DNA from: Chromera velia
Lineage: Eukaryota; Sar; Chromeraceae
NCBI GenBank assembly: GCA_018398765.1
Contig: JAHBMJ010002320.1
Span: 1 to 20,137, forward strand
Length of the DNA stretch: 20,137 bases
Direction of reading: 5' to 3'
The translations under genes were made by a program, and so were the position numbers. The notes beneath the pieces are model-generated. The model had not been told where the DNA came from. It did not search any database and was given only the letters and a program-made list of their open reading frames with translations. Of the stretch, positions 8,825-18,736 are shown one piece after another. Numbering within the stretch: the first letter of the stretch is position 1; the number at the start of each line of letters is the position of its first letter.

Positions 8825-9158
8825 GAAGAGCAAAGGAAAACCGGAGATAAAGAAGCCGGTGGGTCGATCAGAGAGAAGGGAGTGTGTTCATTCGGTTGAA
8901 CTCCCACACGCACATGAGACATGCAGCTGGGAATACAAATACGTGGAGAGCTTACGGTGGAAAAATGCCTGGATGGCTGTTGAGGCCCCAGGGAAACCAA
9001 AAGGGCTGAAGCGTCCACAGCCACCCTTTCCAGACAAAAATTAATTACGCGCACACGCGTGTGTAAACGCATGGGGAGTGCGTGCGTGCCTGCGTTAGGA
9101 AAAGAGACTCTGCTCATACACATCAGAGTAACACCTGCATCACTGTTTCAGCGCTTGT
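8825..9158. other. 3' flank of the ubiquitin-like gene, no gene seen
   Basis: This is downstream of the minus-strand stop at 9159. It contains the palindrome CACACGCGTGTG (9052-9063) in a GT/AC-rich stretch. No polyadenylation signal could be assigned with confidence. Confidence 0.55.
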
Positions 9159-9665
9159 TTAAGTCTGCACTCTCGTAACCACATGCACGGAAGACTCGCG
9201 GGACAGCCCTGCCTTCTCTAAGACCTCTTCTTCTTCCAGTTCCTTCCCTCCAAACACAATGCGGACGTCTGCTGGCTGCAGTCCTTCCTGATACTCCAGC
9301 AGGCGCTTCATATGCGCCACCGTTTGGCCTCCCGTGACCATCACTGTGCACTCCTTACCCGAAAGAAACTTGACAAACACCTGGAATGCGCCTCTGCTCC
9401 TGAGAGTGAAGACCACCACTGAGCCCTTTTGAATTCCAAAAAGCCCGATCGGCTCCGCATCCTTTTCGTTCAACACGAACACGCGGCCTGCCCTGAGCAG
9501 AACGTCCGAACCGTCCACTCTCAAAGACGCAGCAACTTTCTGCCGGAGGTCACCAACGGTGCTTTCCGGGGACAGCACCAGTGTCTTCCTTAAGCCGGAA
9601 AGGTCGTCGATGGTAACTTCAATATCATTGGCAGAGGATGAAGAGGCTGGCACGCTCTCTGACAT
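9159..9665 (-). CDS. Tandem ubiquitin-like-domain protein without C-terminal Gly-Gly
   Basis: This is an uninterrupted 168-residue frame from ATG 9665 (MSESVPASSSS) to TAA 9159. A further eight codons upstream are open but have no ATG. Residues 14-90 form a divergent ubiquitin-like fold (STVGDLRQKV helix, RVFVL strand). Residues 94-166 align closely with ubiquitin (FQVFVKFLSGK, IVFGGKELEEEE, ESSVHVVTRV). In the second domain the hydrophobic patch is kept: Leu101, Val137 and Val163 correspond to ubiquitin Leu8, Ile44 and Val70. Lysines matching K6, K11, K27 and K48 remain, K63 is Arg156, and the protein ends at Thr168 where ubiquitin has Gly75. It therefore cannot be conjugated in the usual way and probably acts as a binding or adaptor module in ubiquitin-proteasome or chaperone pathways (inference). 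It has no introns and is divergent from the glutamine synthetase gene. Confidence 0.85.
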   Translation of the reverse strand: MSESVPASSSSANDIEVTIDDLSGLRKTLVLSPESTVGDLRQKVAASLRVDGSDVLLRAGRVFVLNEKDAEPIGLFGIQKGSVVVFTLRSRGAFQVFVKFLSGKECTVMVTGGQTVAHMKRLLEYQEGLQPADVRIVFGGKELEEEEVLEKAGLSRESSVHVVTRVQT

Positions 9666-10312
9666 CTGACAGTCGCGTTTTTCTTTCACAGATTGTCTGA
9701 CCTTTTTCCCGAGAGGTGTGCAGACTGCATGACTGTTCGTGCTATTCCCAATCGCTTGGGCTCCAAGCTCGTCGGTCAGAGAGTAAGAGCGAAAGTCAGT
9801 GCCTGCATGGACATGAAGTTCACGGACACGACGCGGTCTATGTCAGAGTCTCTGCATGCTCCTCTGTCAGGCTCTCTGCAATTAATGGAGTCTGCATGTC
9901 CACTTCGATCGATCGTTTCTTTTGCTTCAATGCATGCTTGGTTAGCTCGGAAACATGCATGCATCGCTACGCGCGCGTAAAGTTCTCTTTTCCGGACCCT
10001 AAATCTTCAGTTCAAGAAGCAGCCTTTCCGGGGGTCCGCGGCAAAACTTTGCCGTCTCTGAAAAAATGGTCCCCAGACTGAGGGCTGAAGTCTCCAGAAA
10101 AGAAAATAAAAATTGACCGTTTTCAAGTCCTTCCCCGACGCCTTTCCTCGACCTTGCTCCTTTCCTCGTTCAAGTATCAACACACCAGGCTTAAGTAGAA
10201 GTTCCTTTTTCGATCACGTGGTGTCTCCTTTCGATCGAGGCCTCTGTCGTCTCTTTGTTGCCTTCCAGCCTTTGACACAGTCCTTTTCTTTCTTTCCAAC
10301 CCTAAGACCAAA
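9666..10312. promoter_or_regulatory. Shared divergent promoter region (ubiquitin-like gene / glutamine synthetase)
   Basis: These 647 bp separate two start codons pointing away from each other. Six TGCATG words occur at 9726, 9804, 9853, 9893, 9931 and 9956; the last is the full palindrome TGCATGCA. TGCATGC is a well-known apicomplexan promoter word bound by ApiAP2 factors. A CACGTG (G/E-box) lies at 10215-10220, nearer the synthetase, followed by pyrimidine-rich sequence typical of a 5' UTR. No clear TATA box stands out. The same word also occurs outside promoters in this window, so function is inferred from density only. Confidence 0.5.
9726..9963. promoter_or_regulatory. Cluster of six TGCATG words (ApiAP2-like sites)
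   Basis: Six copies fall within 238 bp: TGCATG at 9726-9731, 9804-9809, 9853-9858, 9893-9898 and 9931-9936, and TGCATGCA at 9956-9963. In random sequence such a hexamer is expected about once in 2 kb counting both strands. CGATCGATCG lies at 9905-9914 within the cluster. Confidence 0.45.
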
Positions 10313-13300
10313 ATGCCGTTCAAGGGACTGCCCTTCAAGTCCGAGAAGGACATGGCTGACTACATCGTGAAGGAGGGAGTCGAACTGGTTGACGCCGTCT
10401 TCACAGACCCCATCGGCGTGCAGCATCACTGCACTTTCGCAGCCTCTGAGGTCTGCCTGCAGGGAACTTTTTGAAAACGGAAGTAGGGGCTCTCCACTTC
10501 TTTTAGAGACGAGTACTTGGGAGGCTCTCTGCTTCAAGTTGGGGGTTCCTGTCAAGCGTTCCTGCTTTATATGTCAACGTTCTATTGTGGTTGAAGGTGA
10601 AATCGTGTCGGTTCGAAGAAAAGCAGTCAAGACTTTGGGTTCTTTTTGTAAGTTCTCCCTGCCTTGATTCTTTTCTCTTCTTTCTTTCTGATGTGCAGTG
10701 CAAAGAGGATGACCTCAAAGACGGGTTCGCCTTCGACGGCTCCTCCATTCGTCTCTTTAAGTCCATCGAGAAGTCAGACATGGTCATGAAGCCCGGTCAG
10801 TCAGTCAGTCGGTGAGTCAGTTACTGAGTCAGATGCGTCTCTTTCTGATGATGAAGTGAAACCAGGGAGCCGATAACAGAAAGACAGACAAGCAGTCAGC
10901 CCGCCGACAGAAAGAGAAGGACTGTCGCAAAGGAGAGAAGGTCGTTTCAGTGATAGAGTCCGGTCCTCACTCAATCTCTGCGACCGTTCGTTCTCTGATG
11001 AGCTCCTGTCGCCTGCCCCGTCACATGCCTGCCCTCGTACCGCACCTGCCTGGTTGTCTTTTCTTGCCTGTGTGGTCGAGACTCCTGCTTTGCCCGGTAG
11101 TTCGCCGAAAGACAGTCGTGACTGTTTGCATGCCAGCATGGAGAAGGACTTCTCTCCTCTTGGCCTTTTGGGGGCACTCCTGAGTCTTCTCTTGGTTCTC
11201 TTCCTTATTCCTCTGTTTTGCCATCTACTCTAACCTCATGTCATCTCACCCCGTCCTGTAAAATCTGAGCTTATCTCATCTCAGTGGGAAGAGTTTCTTG
11301 AAGAGTGACTGACTGTGTGTCCGCTTAGACCATCCTCTTCCTTCCAGCGCCCTTCCTAACTGTATGCCTCAGACAAGCATCTGATCGAGCTTCCCGTTAG
11401 TTGGGGGTCTGCCGGAGAGGAAACGAGGCTGGCTTGCAGTGTTTTGAAGAGAGAGAATTGGGTGTTCAGTGTCTCTCTCGCCAAAGTCAAATGAGAATGT
11501 CGATCGGCCTACAGAAACGACGGGGGGGGGGATTGAATGCGTTCTGTTGGGTACCCTTCTTGGTTTCTCTTTCGGTCTCTCTTCGTGAGGGAGATCTTGA
11601 CGGTGTTGTTCGTTCCGTCGTGGCTGTGTTGGGCCCGTGCTTTCTGTGTGTGGGTGCGCGTGCGTGTGTGTCATCGCGTCGCCCCGTGTTCGGGGGGGTC
11701 TGTAGAGACAGGCAGACAGACGAGCACTGATAGAAAGGAAGGAAAGCAGTCAGACAGACAGCCTGTGGCGCGCTCCTGTTCGTCTTCTGTGTTTCCTTTG
11801 CCGAGAGAGAAGCGCGTCTGTCTCTGTCTCAGTCTCTGTCTCCTTCTCACAGATCTTCCTCCCGCCTTCTGGAGGCTGTCTGTCTGTTTGTTGTTCTCGA
11901 TCGTGTCCAACCTGTCGTTCTGTTCGCTGGACCTCCCGGGTCTTTGATGGATTCTCAGTCTCCTTCCTCCCTCTGTCTCTCCCTCCCTCCGTGTTCCTTC
12001 TTCTTTTTGCGTGTCTTGTCTGTCTGTCGTCTGTCCGCCGATTTGCCCTTTGATCTATCTGGATTGGCGCTGTGGAACAAATCATTCTGTCTGCCTTCCT
12101 TGGCTTTGGTCGATCGATGGTCTTGACCGACCTACCTACCTTGCTGCCTGGCAGTCTGGTGCTGAGGGATGAGCCTTGGGTGCTTGCTTTTTTTGTGTCT
12201 GTATTCGCACCTAAGGAAGGAACGAAGGAGGGAGGGAAGGAAGGAAGGAGGGAAGGAACGAAGGAGGGAAGGAAGGAGGGAAGGAAGGAAGGAGGGAAGG
12301 AAGGGAAGGAAGGAAGGAGGGAAGGAAGGAAGGAAAGAAGGAAGGAGGGAAGGAAGGAGGGAAGGGCGGAAGGAAGTTCTCTCTTTGCATGCAAAGGCTT
12401 CATCATCAGCCTCCCTCCTCTGCTCTCCTCTGGATGAGCCATGCATGCAACAAAAAAAATTCCACTCGATCGATCCCAAAACGATGAGTGTCGAGATTTC
12501 AAGTGAGACTTTTGGTTTGTCTGGTTCAAAAAGGAAAAGGAAACTGTCCGTCGCTCTGGCTATGAACTTTTCTGGATGGCAGTTCCATCTCTCGATGCTC
12601 TGTCTGTCTCCACATGCGTACAGCTTGGATTCTTCTGTCAGCGCATGTGTACAGTCTCTCTTACGTGCGTGCATGCATGTCTTTCACCCAAGTCAGTTCA
12701 CCATACTCTTTCTGTCTCTCTCTCTCTCCCTCTGTGTGTGTGTGTGTGTGTGCAGACATCACCACTTGCTTCATTGATCCTTTCTGGAAGGCAAAGGTCA
12801 TGCGTGTGACATGCACGATCTTTGATAATGAGGGCAACCCCTTTGACAGGGACCCGCGCGCAATGTGCGCGAAAGCCAAGGAATACCTCAAGTCCACTGG
12901 TCTGGGCGACCAGGTGTTCTTCGGCCCCGAGCCTGAGTTCTTCGTGTTTGACTCAGTCAAGTTCTGCGCAAAGCCCAACAAAATCATGATGGAGCTCACC
13001 GGAGAAGACGCCCCTTTCTCCATGGATGCTGACCACCCGAACATCGGACACAGGCTCAACCACAAGCAGTTCTATTTCCCCACGGCTCCCATCGACCCCA
13101 CACACGACCTCAGATCCGAAATGCTCCTCACCATGGGCAAGGTGGGTAAGTGGGGTTGACTGACTGTATAAGATAAGCATTCACAGACCGACCGCTCCCA
13201 CTATATGCAGCTGCTCCTTTTCTCATGAGGGTGTTGCCGTGTCAGTCGTGACTGCAGGGCTGTGGCTCCGCCGTTTCATTTCAGTATGAATGAAGAAGTC

Positions 13301-15662
13301 CTACAGAGGGGTCTTTCCTGCTTCGACAAGAAAGAAAAAAAGAAAAAAGAAAGAAGAAAAATCGCACTTTGTTGCCTGCCCCCCTTTCTCTTCCTTTCCT
13401 TCTCTGTCGGTTCTCCTGTGAGTTCTCTGTGCGTGTGCATGTGGGTTCCTCTTTTTCTCCTCCTTTTTCTCTCTCTACCTCTCTGTCTCTCTGTGTGGGC
13501 GTACACCAACAAACACTTCTTCCTCCCTCCCTGTCTTTCTTCTTTCTTTCTTTCTTTTTCTTTCTTTTCTTTCTTTCTTTCTTTTCTTTCTTTTTTTCTT
13601 TCTTTCTTTTCTTTCTTTCTTTTCTTTTCTTTCTTTTCTCTCTTTCTTTCTTTTCTTTCTTTTCTTTCTTTTCTTTCTTTTCTTTCTTTTCTTTCTTTTC
13701 TTTCTTTCTTTTCTTTCTTTTCTTTCTTTTCTTTCTTTTCTTTCTTTTCTTTCTTTCTTTTCTTTCTTTTCTTTCTTTTCTTTTCTTTCTTTTCTTTCTT
13801 TTCTTTCTTTCTTTCTTTCTTTCTTTCTGCCTTCCTAACTTCCTTCAGGTCGGTCTTCCCATTGAGAAGCACCATCACGAAGTCGCTGCCTGTCAGTCCG
13901 AGCTCGGCATTGCCTTCGACGAGATGGTGCACTGCGCGGACAACGTGATGGTCTACAAGTACTGCGTCAAGATGGTCGCCAAGAAGTACGGCAAAGTGGC
14001 CACCTTCATGCCCAAGCCCCTGTTCGGTGACAACGGCACAGGCATGCACGTCCACCAGTCTATCTGGAAGGGGGGCACCAACACCTTCTTCGACGAGAAG
14101 GGTGCTTACTGCAAGCTCTCTGCCGCGTGTATGCACTACATCGGCGGTCTCCTGACGCACGCCCCCTCTGTGCTGGCGTTCTCCAACCCCTCCGTGAACT
14201 CCTACAAGAGACTGGTCCCCGGATACGAGGCCCCGACCAACTTGGTGTTCTCCAAGGGGAACAGGTCTGCTGCCGTGCGCATTCCGCTCTTCAGGGGAGA
14301 CAACCCCAAGGTCAGGCGGGCAGGCAGGGAAAGGGAGGGGGTCCGCTGGTCTCTCTCCTTGTGGTATTGTTTTCATTGGAGACAAAGATAAGAAATCGGA
14401 TGAGCTTTTCGTCTTCCCATGTTGAATCAGAGGAGATGCCAGCGCTTTAATGGCGCCCAATGAGGATTGAAGAAGAGAGGGCCAAAAAGAGGAGACGGGA
14501 GAGGGAGGAACACAAAAAGGAGATGAAAGACTGGGATGAGGGGTTCACCGTTCTGTATACATGCCTGACTGTGACTGACTGACTGACTGACTGACTGATT
14601 GACTCTCTGAATACTTACTTGACGACTGCAGGCCAAGCGTTTGGAGTTCCGTTGCCCCGACCCCTCCTGCTGCCCCTACCTGGCCTTTGCTGCCATGCTG
14701 ATGGCCGGTATTGACGGCATCAAGAACAAGATATCCCCCGGGGAGCCTGCGGACTTCGATATCTTCGAGATGTCCGCCGAGGAAAAGGCCGCCAAGGGAA
14801 TGAGGAGCACCCCCCAGAACCTCCTCGAAGTCTCGGTACGTCAGTCAGTCAGTCAGTGAGTCAAGACGACAGTGCGCACTGTGCTTTTCGTTCTGAACAC
14901 CAACAGATGTTGAAACAGAAATCAGTCGAGAGACATTTCTTCATGTTCGGATGAGACAGGGAGAGGGGGGGACGAAATGAAGGAGTGGAGCAGACGGAAG
15001 GCGCGAGTGAGTCTTTGATGAGTCGATAGAGGGAGTATGGGAGGGAGGGACATGGGGGTGCGACAGGACGAGACAATCAATTAGATGATCTGGATAACGG
15101 CCATACGATATCCATGGGGGGGGTGACTGATGTCTGGAGGGTGCGCTTTCTTTCTCTCTCTTTCTTCTGGTTTCGCTTGGTTTGTCTGTCTCGCTTTATC
15201 GATGTTTCTTTTTTACTAAGTGCTCTGGTCCTGTCCTTGCCTTTTGCTTTCTAGCCTTCTTTCTCTTCGTTCGTCTTGTGTGCGGTCCGACCGCTTGAAC
15301 GCGTGTGTGCATGCGCATATCTTAGCGATTCATGCCAGACTGGGAGGGGACTTGAAGTCCTGTTCTTAGGGGGGAAATGCACTTAGTGACAAGCATCGTC
15401 CGTCGCGATTCTTTCTCTGTTCCTTCCGCACGTATGTGTGTGTGTTGTCTCCTCTCCTCCCCTCTTCCTTCCCCTTGCTTGCTTTCGACTGACTTTGCTC
15501 TGCATGCAGAAAGCTCTGGAGGGCGACCACGACTTCCTCCTCCAGGGCGACGTCTTCAAGAAGGACTTCATCGAGGCCTACATCGAGTATAAGAAGACCG
15601 AGTTCATCACCTGCGATCTTGTCCCCAACCCCAAGGAATTCGAAATGTACTTCTCTTGCTAA
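10313..15662 (+). CDS. Class I glutamine synthetase, six exons, 479 residues
   Basis: It makes glutamine from glutamate, ammonia and ATP. Exons: 10313-10450, 10699-10795, 12756-13141, 13849-14310, 14632-14835 and 15510-15662, chosen because they restore a gap-free class I protein; the sum is 1440 nt including TAA. Intron phases are 0,1,0,0,0. All introns are GT-AG and four of five acceptors are TGCAG. Seen: FDGSS at 58-62, the metal/glutamate site GPEPEF 135-140, HHHEV 215-219, the ATP-binding [14 protein letters not shown] 263-276, the catalytic loop [13 protein letters not shown] 324-336 with Glu334, NRSAAVRIP 345-353, and EFR 366-368. The start ATG has context GACCAAAATGCC. Phe406 occupies the position of the tyrosine adenylylated in bacterial enzymes. 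There is no obvious targeting peptide, so it is probably cytosolic. Class I enzymes are bacterial in origin but also known in apicomplexans. Confidence 0.94.
10796..12755 (+). other. Glutamine synthetase intron 2 (1960 bp)
   Basis: This is the longest intron. The donor is CCCG|GTCAGT, splitting the Asp79 codon after its first base, and the acceptor is GTGTGTGTGCAG at 12744-12755. It begins with CAGT repeats, is rich in TCTG/TCTC words, contains a GAAGG-type purine minisatellite at 12213-12376, and ends in a CT run followed by (GT)n. Long frames on either strand inside it are low-complexity products. Confidence 0.85.
12213..12376 (+). repeat. GGAA/GGGAAGG purine minisatellite in intron 2
   Basis: About 164 bases of almost pure purine on the sense strand, broken only by C at 12223, 12259 and 12367, are built from GAAGG and GAGGG units. 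The antisense reading ([12 protein letters not shown]) is a repeat artefact. Confidence 0.9.
13534..13828 (+). repeat. 295-nt uninterrupted pyrimidine tract in intron 3
   Basis: The sense strand has no purine from 13534 to 13828. The main unit is CTTTCTTTT (9 bases) mixed with CTTT, and the last 27 bases are perfect (CTTT)n. The tract ends 20 bases before the exon 4 acceptor CTTCAG|GTCGG, with CTAAC at 13835-13839 as a possible branch-point word. The tract contains no stop codon in any frame, so long open frames cross it on both strands by default. Confidence 0.92.
14573..14604 (+). repeat. (GACT)n run near the end of intron 4
   Basis: There are six GACT units, then GATT and GACT, ending 27 bases before the acceptor of exon 5 at 14631/14632. 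Every unit supplies a CTGAC word, which resembles a branch-point consensus. Confidence 0.8.
14836..14865 (+). repeat. (CAGT)n run at the start of intron 5
   Basis: The donor GTACGT is followed at once by four CAGT-type units and GAGTCAAG. A very similar run opens intron 2 at 10796-10820. Confidence 0.75.
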
Positions 15663-17220
15663 GCAGAAGGCAGGAGGAAGGAAGAAGGGGAGGGGCCTGA
15701 CGAATTCGAGGGAGGAGGGAGGAGAAACGTAACGCCGAAGGATTGACTGACACAGAGAGAGATTTGAGTTGAGGGAGGGAGGAGAGACGGAGAATTTGGC
15801 GTGATCGATCGACCGATCGATCTGAGAAGTGGGAGGCAGGCAAACGAGGCATAGTAGAGGAGGAGGAGGAAAATCTTTCCCTCTCTCTTTTTCCCTCCCT
15901 ATCCATCTCACACGCTTTCTTTAGAGCCTCGAAGAGGAGGAGAGGAGAGAAGGGCAAAGAAGGAAGAAAGAAACAAGGAAAGGTTAGGATGGGCACCACT
16001 TTGCATTGCACTTAGATTTTTTCTTTTCTTGCCTCTCGACTCGATTTTTCTCTTTTTGTTTTTGAATTTCTGTTGGGCAGAGAAGAGAAGAGAAGAGTAG
16101 AGAGAAAAGGGGCGTGGTCAGAGAGGAGTTTCTATCCTTCGTTCCTCCCTGTGTCGACCGAGAGCACAGAAAGAAAATAGAGGAGAGACGGGTCGTGGAG
16201 GGGGACTTTTTTGAAAGAAAGGAAGAAAGAAAAAATTGAGTCACTTGGACGTCCGGACACATATACTCTTCTGTAAGCGAGATACAACAACAGAAAATGG
16301 CGATATATGTGTATGTGTGGCGAGAGATTTCATTCAGTAGTAAAATGCCCACATGCACACCTTCAGACCTGGCTTGGCTGCTGGTTGGCTGATTGGCATA
16401 GAGAGAAAGAGCATCTAGCTTGGGCGGGCGGACCACATGCATGCACGAAGACGGAGACGGAGACCGCATGTTGCGATGGTCATGTGCTGGTCTCGTTTCC
16501 TCTCTTCTCGTCTTTTTTTGCGTTTTTTTCTGCATTGCGTTTTTGATTAAGTAAGGTGCATGGGTGTGTGTGTGCTCCTTTTTTTCTTCCTTTTCTTTCT
16601 CTCCTTGATGGGGTGCGCTTGTTTCTTTCTTTCTTTCGCCTTTTCTGTCTGTCTGTCTCTCTTTGTGTCCCGCTCTCTGTCTCAAGAGAGGGGAAAATTT
16701 CTTTTCGTTCTTTTCCTCTTCCTCTGCCATTCGTCTTGGTCTCTTTCAACCTCATCTCTCTGTTTCCATCTTTCCCTCTTTCCTTCTGTTGTGCTGACGT
16801 TACGGAATGACTGGATCAAAACAACCAATGTGTTCCTCCTTACTGTTCCTGGCCCCGGCTCGTCCAATCCGTCTGTTTGGTTGGTCGGTTCACTCAACAT
16901 TCGTCCGGGCTGTTGTTCTTCCTTCCAATTTTGAACAAACGATCAAGCAAAAGTGATCAATGAATGGATGAGTTGGAGGACATGCCAAAAGGATGAATTT
17001 CTCCTTTAGGTACATGGCGACTGGTGCTGTCTGTACTCTTTTTTTGTCTTTCTGTCTCTGTCCAGTGTGGCAAAATCGTGTGTGAAACTGTGTATGCGTG
17101 AATGAACCCAAACAAATGCGAGATTGTCTTTTTGTAACAGCCCATGCACCGTGTGGATTCCACTGTGGAACTTGATCAAGAGTTTCAGATCCTTTTTTCT
17201 TTTTCCAACCATTCAGCATA
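15663..17220. other. Glutamine synthetase 3' flank, no further gene seen
   Basis: A purine-rich stretch follows the TAA and may be the 3' UTR. It includes GATCGATCGACCGATCGATC near 15803-15822. Pyrimidine-rich sequence dominates 16010-16070 and 16560-16800. Frames here are low-complexity and lack recognisable features. No AATAAA-type signal could be assigned. Confidence 0.6.
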
Positions 17221-18330
17221 CTGAGCAGATATGTCATAATGTTATCATATTGTAAAACTGTATGTATGTAGACTTGAAACCTATTACGTCTGACTTATAA
17301 AAGTAATTGTATGATAAAGCTACTAGTAAAGCCAGTAATATAGAGTCCATGTAACCCCAGATTTTAGCTCAAACTTTAAGTTATAAAACTTTTGTGACTT
17401 TGAAAATAAACTTTTTAAGTGAGTTTAAAAAACTTAGTTCAAAAGTTTTCTTTCATATAATTTAATTGTACTATATAATTCTAGATATAATTTAAATGAG
17501 ACTCTCGATCGAAACTTCAAACTTTATCTCACTGGTACTTTAAAACTTTACATCTAGCTTTACATATTGCACCTAGGAAACCTAGTTTGAAACTAGGAAC
17601 CTGGCTTAAAACTTGAACCTACTTCAACGCCGCAATGAACGGTTCAACCCTGAATAATATAGTAGACTTAATTTGAATTATAGAATTTGAATATACAGCT
17701 AGCTAGATATACACAATGCTAGAAAAAATGATGATATAATGATGATTTAAAGTTCAGTTGTAGATTCAGCAATGCCAAATCCTAAGCCACTAAGGCCGTT
17801 TTATTTATAACCTCAATACGCATTTATAAAGGGGGGGGGGATACAAAAAGGCCTGAAGTAAACGATTCTTTTTTTTAGCGAATCAATTCACATGATTGCA
17901 CTACCAGCGCAATGAGCTCTCTTTAGAGTCATTATTAAAGAATTATACACTAAATGCTCACATCCCTAAAGAGGCCTGCTTTTTACAGTGTCTAGTGAGT
18001 AGAAGCCTAGGTAGAAGCCTGCCTAGTGATACTGCAAGCCTGCTAAAGCCTGCTTAGGGTTATTGTGAGCCTGTCTAGCGTTACAGCAAGCAGACAGGTT
18101 GCATTACTTTACCATAAGCCTCAAGCTGCCTAAAGTTATGTTAAACTTGCTCAGGATTGAGCTTTCCACTTCTAACTCTTCAAGTTGGTACTAAGAAAAA
18201 TGACTATAATAATAAATGTTTTAAAACTATATAAATTAGCCTTCTAATTTTTTATTTTTCTGTGTGCAGCTCAAATTAGTCGGCTCTTAATGGATTAATG
18301 AGAATTTGTTCGTCAAAACTTCCGAGTGAA
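17221..18330. other. AT-rich intergenic island
   Basis: There is a sharp shift from CT-rich to AT-rich sequence near 17220, with no coding frame. It has many short AAACTT/AAGTTT words near 17360-17560, a run of ten G at about 17831-17840, and a degenerate repeat at 18017-18089. It is probably old repeat-derived DNA. Confidence 0.55.
18017..18089. repeat. Degenerate 21-bp repeat, consensus near GCCTGNCTAGNGTTA
   Basis: Units are at 18017-18037, 18048-18068 and 18069-18089, with a 10-base partial unit (GCCTGCTAAA) at 18038-18047 and weaker traces to about 18145. All share GCCTG followed by CTAG or TTAG and a trailing A. Confidence 0.6.
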
Positions 18331-18436
18331 TTCAGACAAAAATTCTTGTTGCCACATTGCGCAGCACGTTGCCTTATTATGGCAGCTAAGTGCATGCATG
18401 GCTTGACCTGCTGCATTCTTTCTCAGAGGAGCTGAA

Positions 18437-18736
18437 AATGAGAGCGGGCTGGTCTAAACGGGTATGGGATATGAAGGATGATCAGTCTTTCTTTCATCGA
18501 TCTGCCAGTGAGTTGTCTTTCCTTTTCATGTATTTTTGCTTTGTCTGCAGATTCCTACAATTCCTCTGCGTCCGTTTCTTCTTCCCTTCTGCAATTTTGT
18601 ATTGCTTCTCATGCCCTGTCCCCACCTGTCCCAGGCACGCTTTCGGCCTTTTATTTCTTGGTTTTGATTTCGACTTGGAGCAAAACTGGCTCTTCCTTTA
18701 ATCGAGTTTTACGCGTGCTCTTTTTGATTATCAAAC
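18437..18736 (-). pseudogene. Possible decayed coding sequence, unknown product
   Basis: On the minus strand one frame over about 18700-18450 reads as charged protein-like sequence (KEEPVLLQVEIKTKK, CRREEETDAEEL, KIHEKERQLTGRSMKERLI) broken by TAA, TGA and TAG. It may continue the relic at 18737-19030 after a frame change. Composition resembles a gag-type linker, but no motif is recognised, so chance cannot be excluded. Confidence 0.25.

Noticed and set aside
11750..12529. 259-residue minus-strand frame in intron 2
   Set aside because: It is mostly a [12 protein letters not shown] translation of the GGAA minisatellite plus low-complexity flanks, and lies wholly within an intron of a well-supported gene.
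13369..14391. 340-residue plus-strand frame running from intron 3 into exon 4
   Set aside because: It only appears because the pyrimidine tract lacks stops. The true exon 3 to 4 splice restores the conserved enzyme sequence exactly, and reading on from exon 3 meets a TGA within six codons.
13276..14460. 394-residue open frame on the minus strand
   Set aside because: It is antisense to exon 4 of the glutamine synthetase and to the pyrimidine tract, which has no stops in any frame. The middle is a pure Lys/Glu/Arg repeat.
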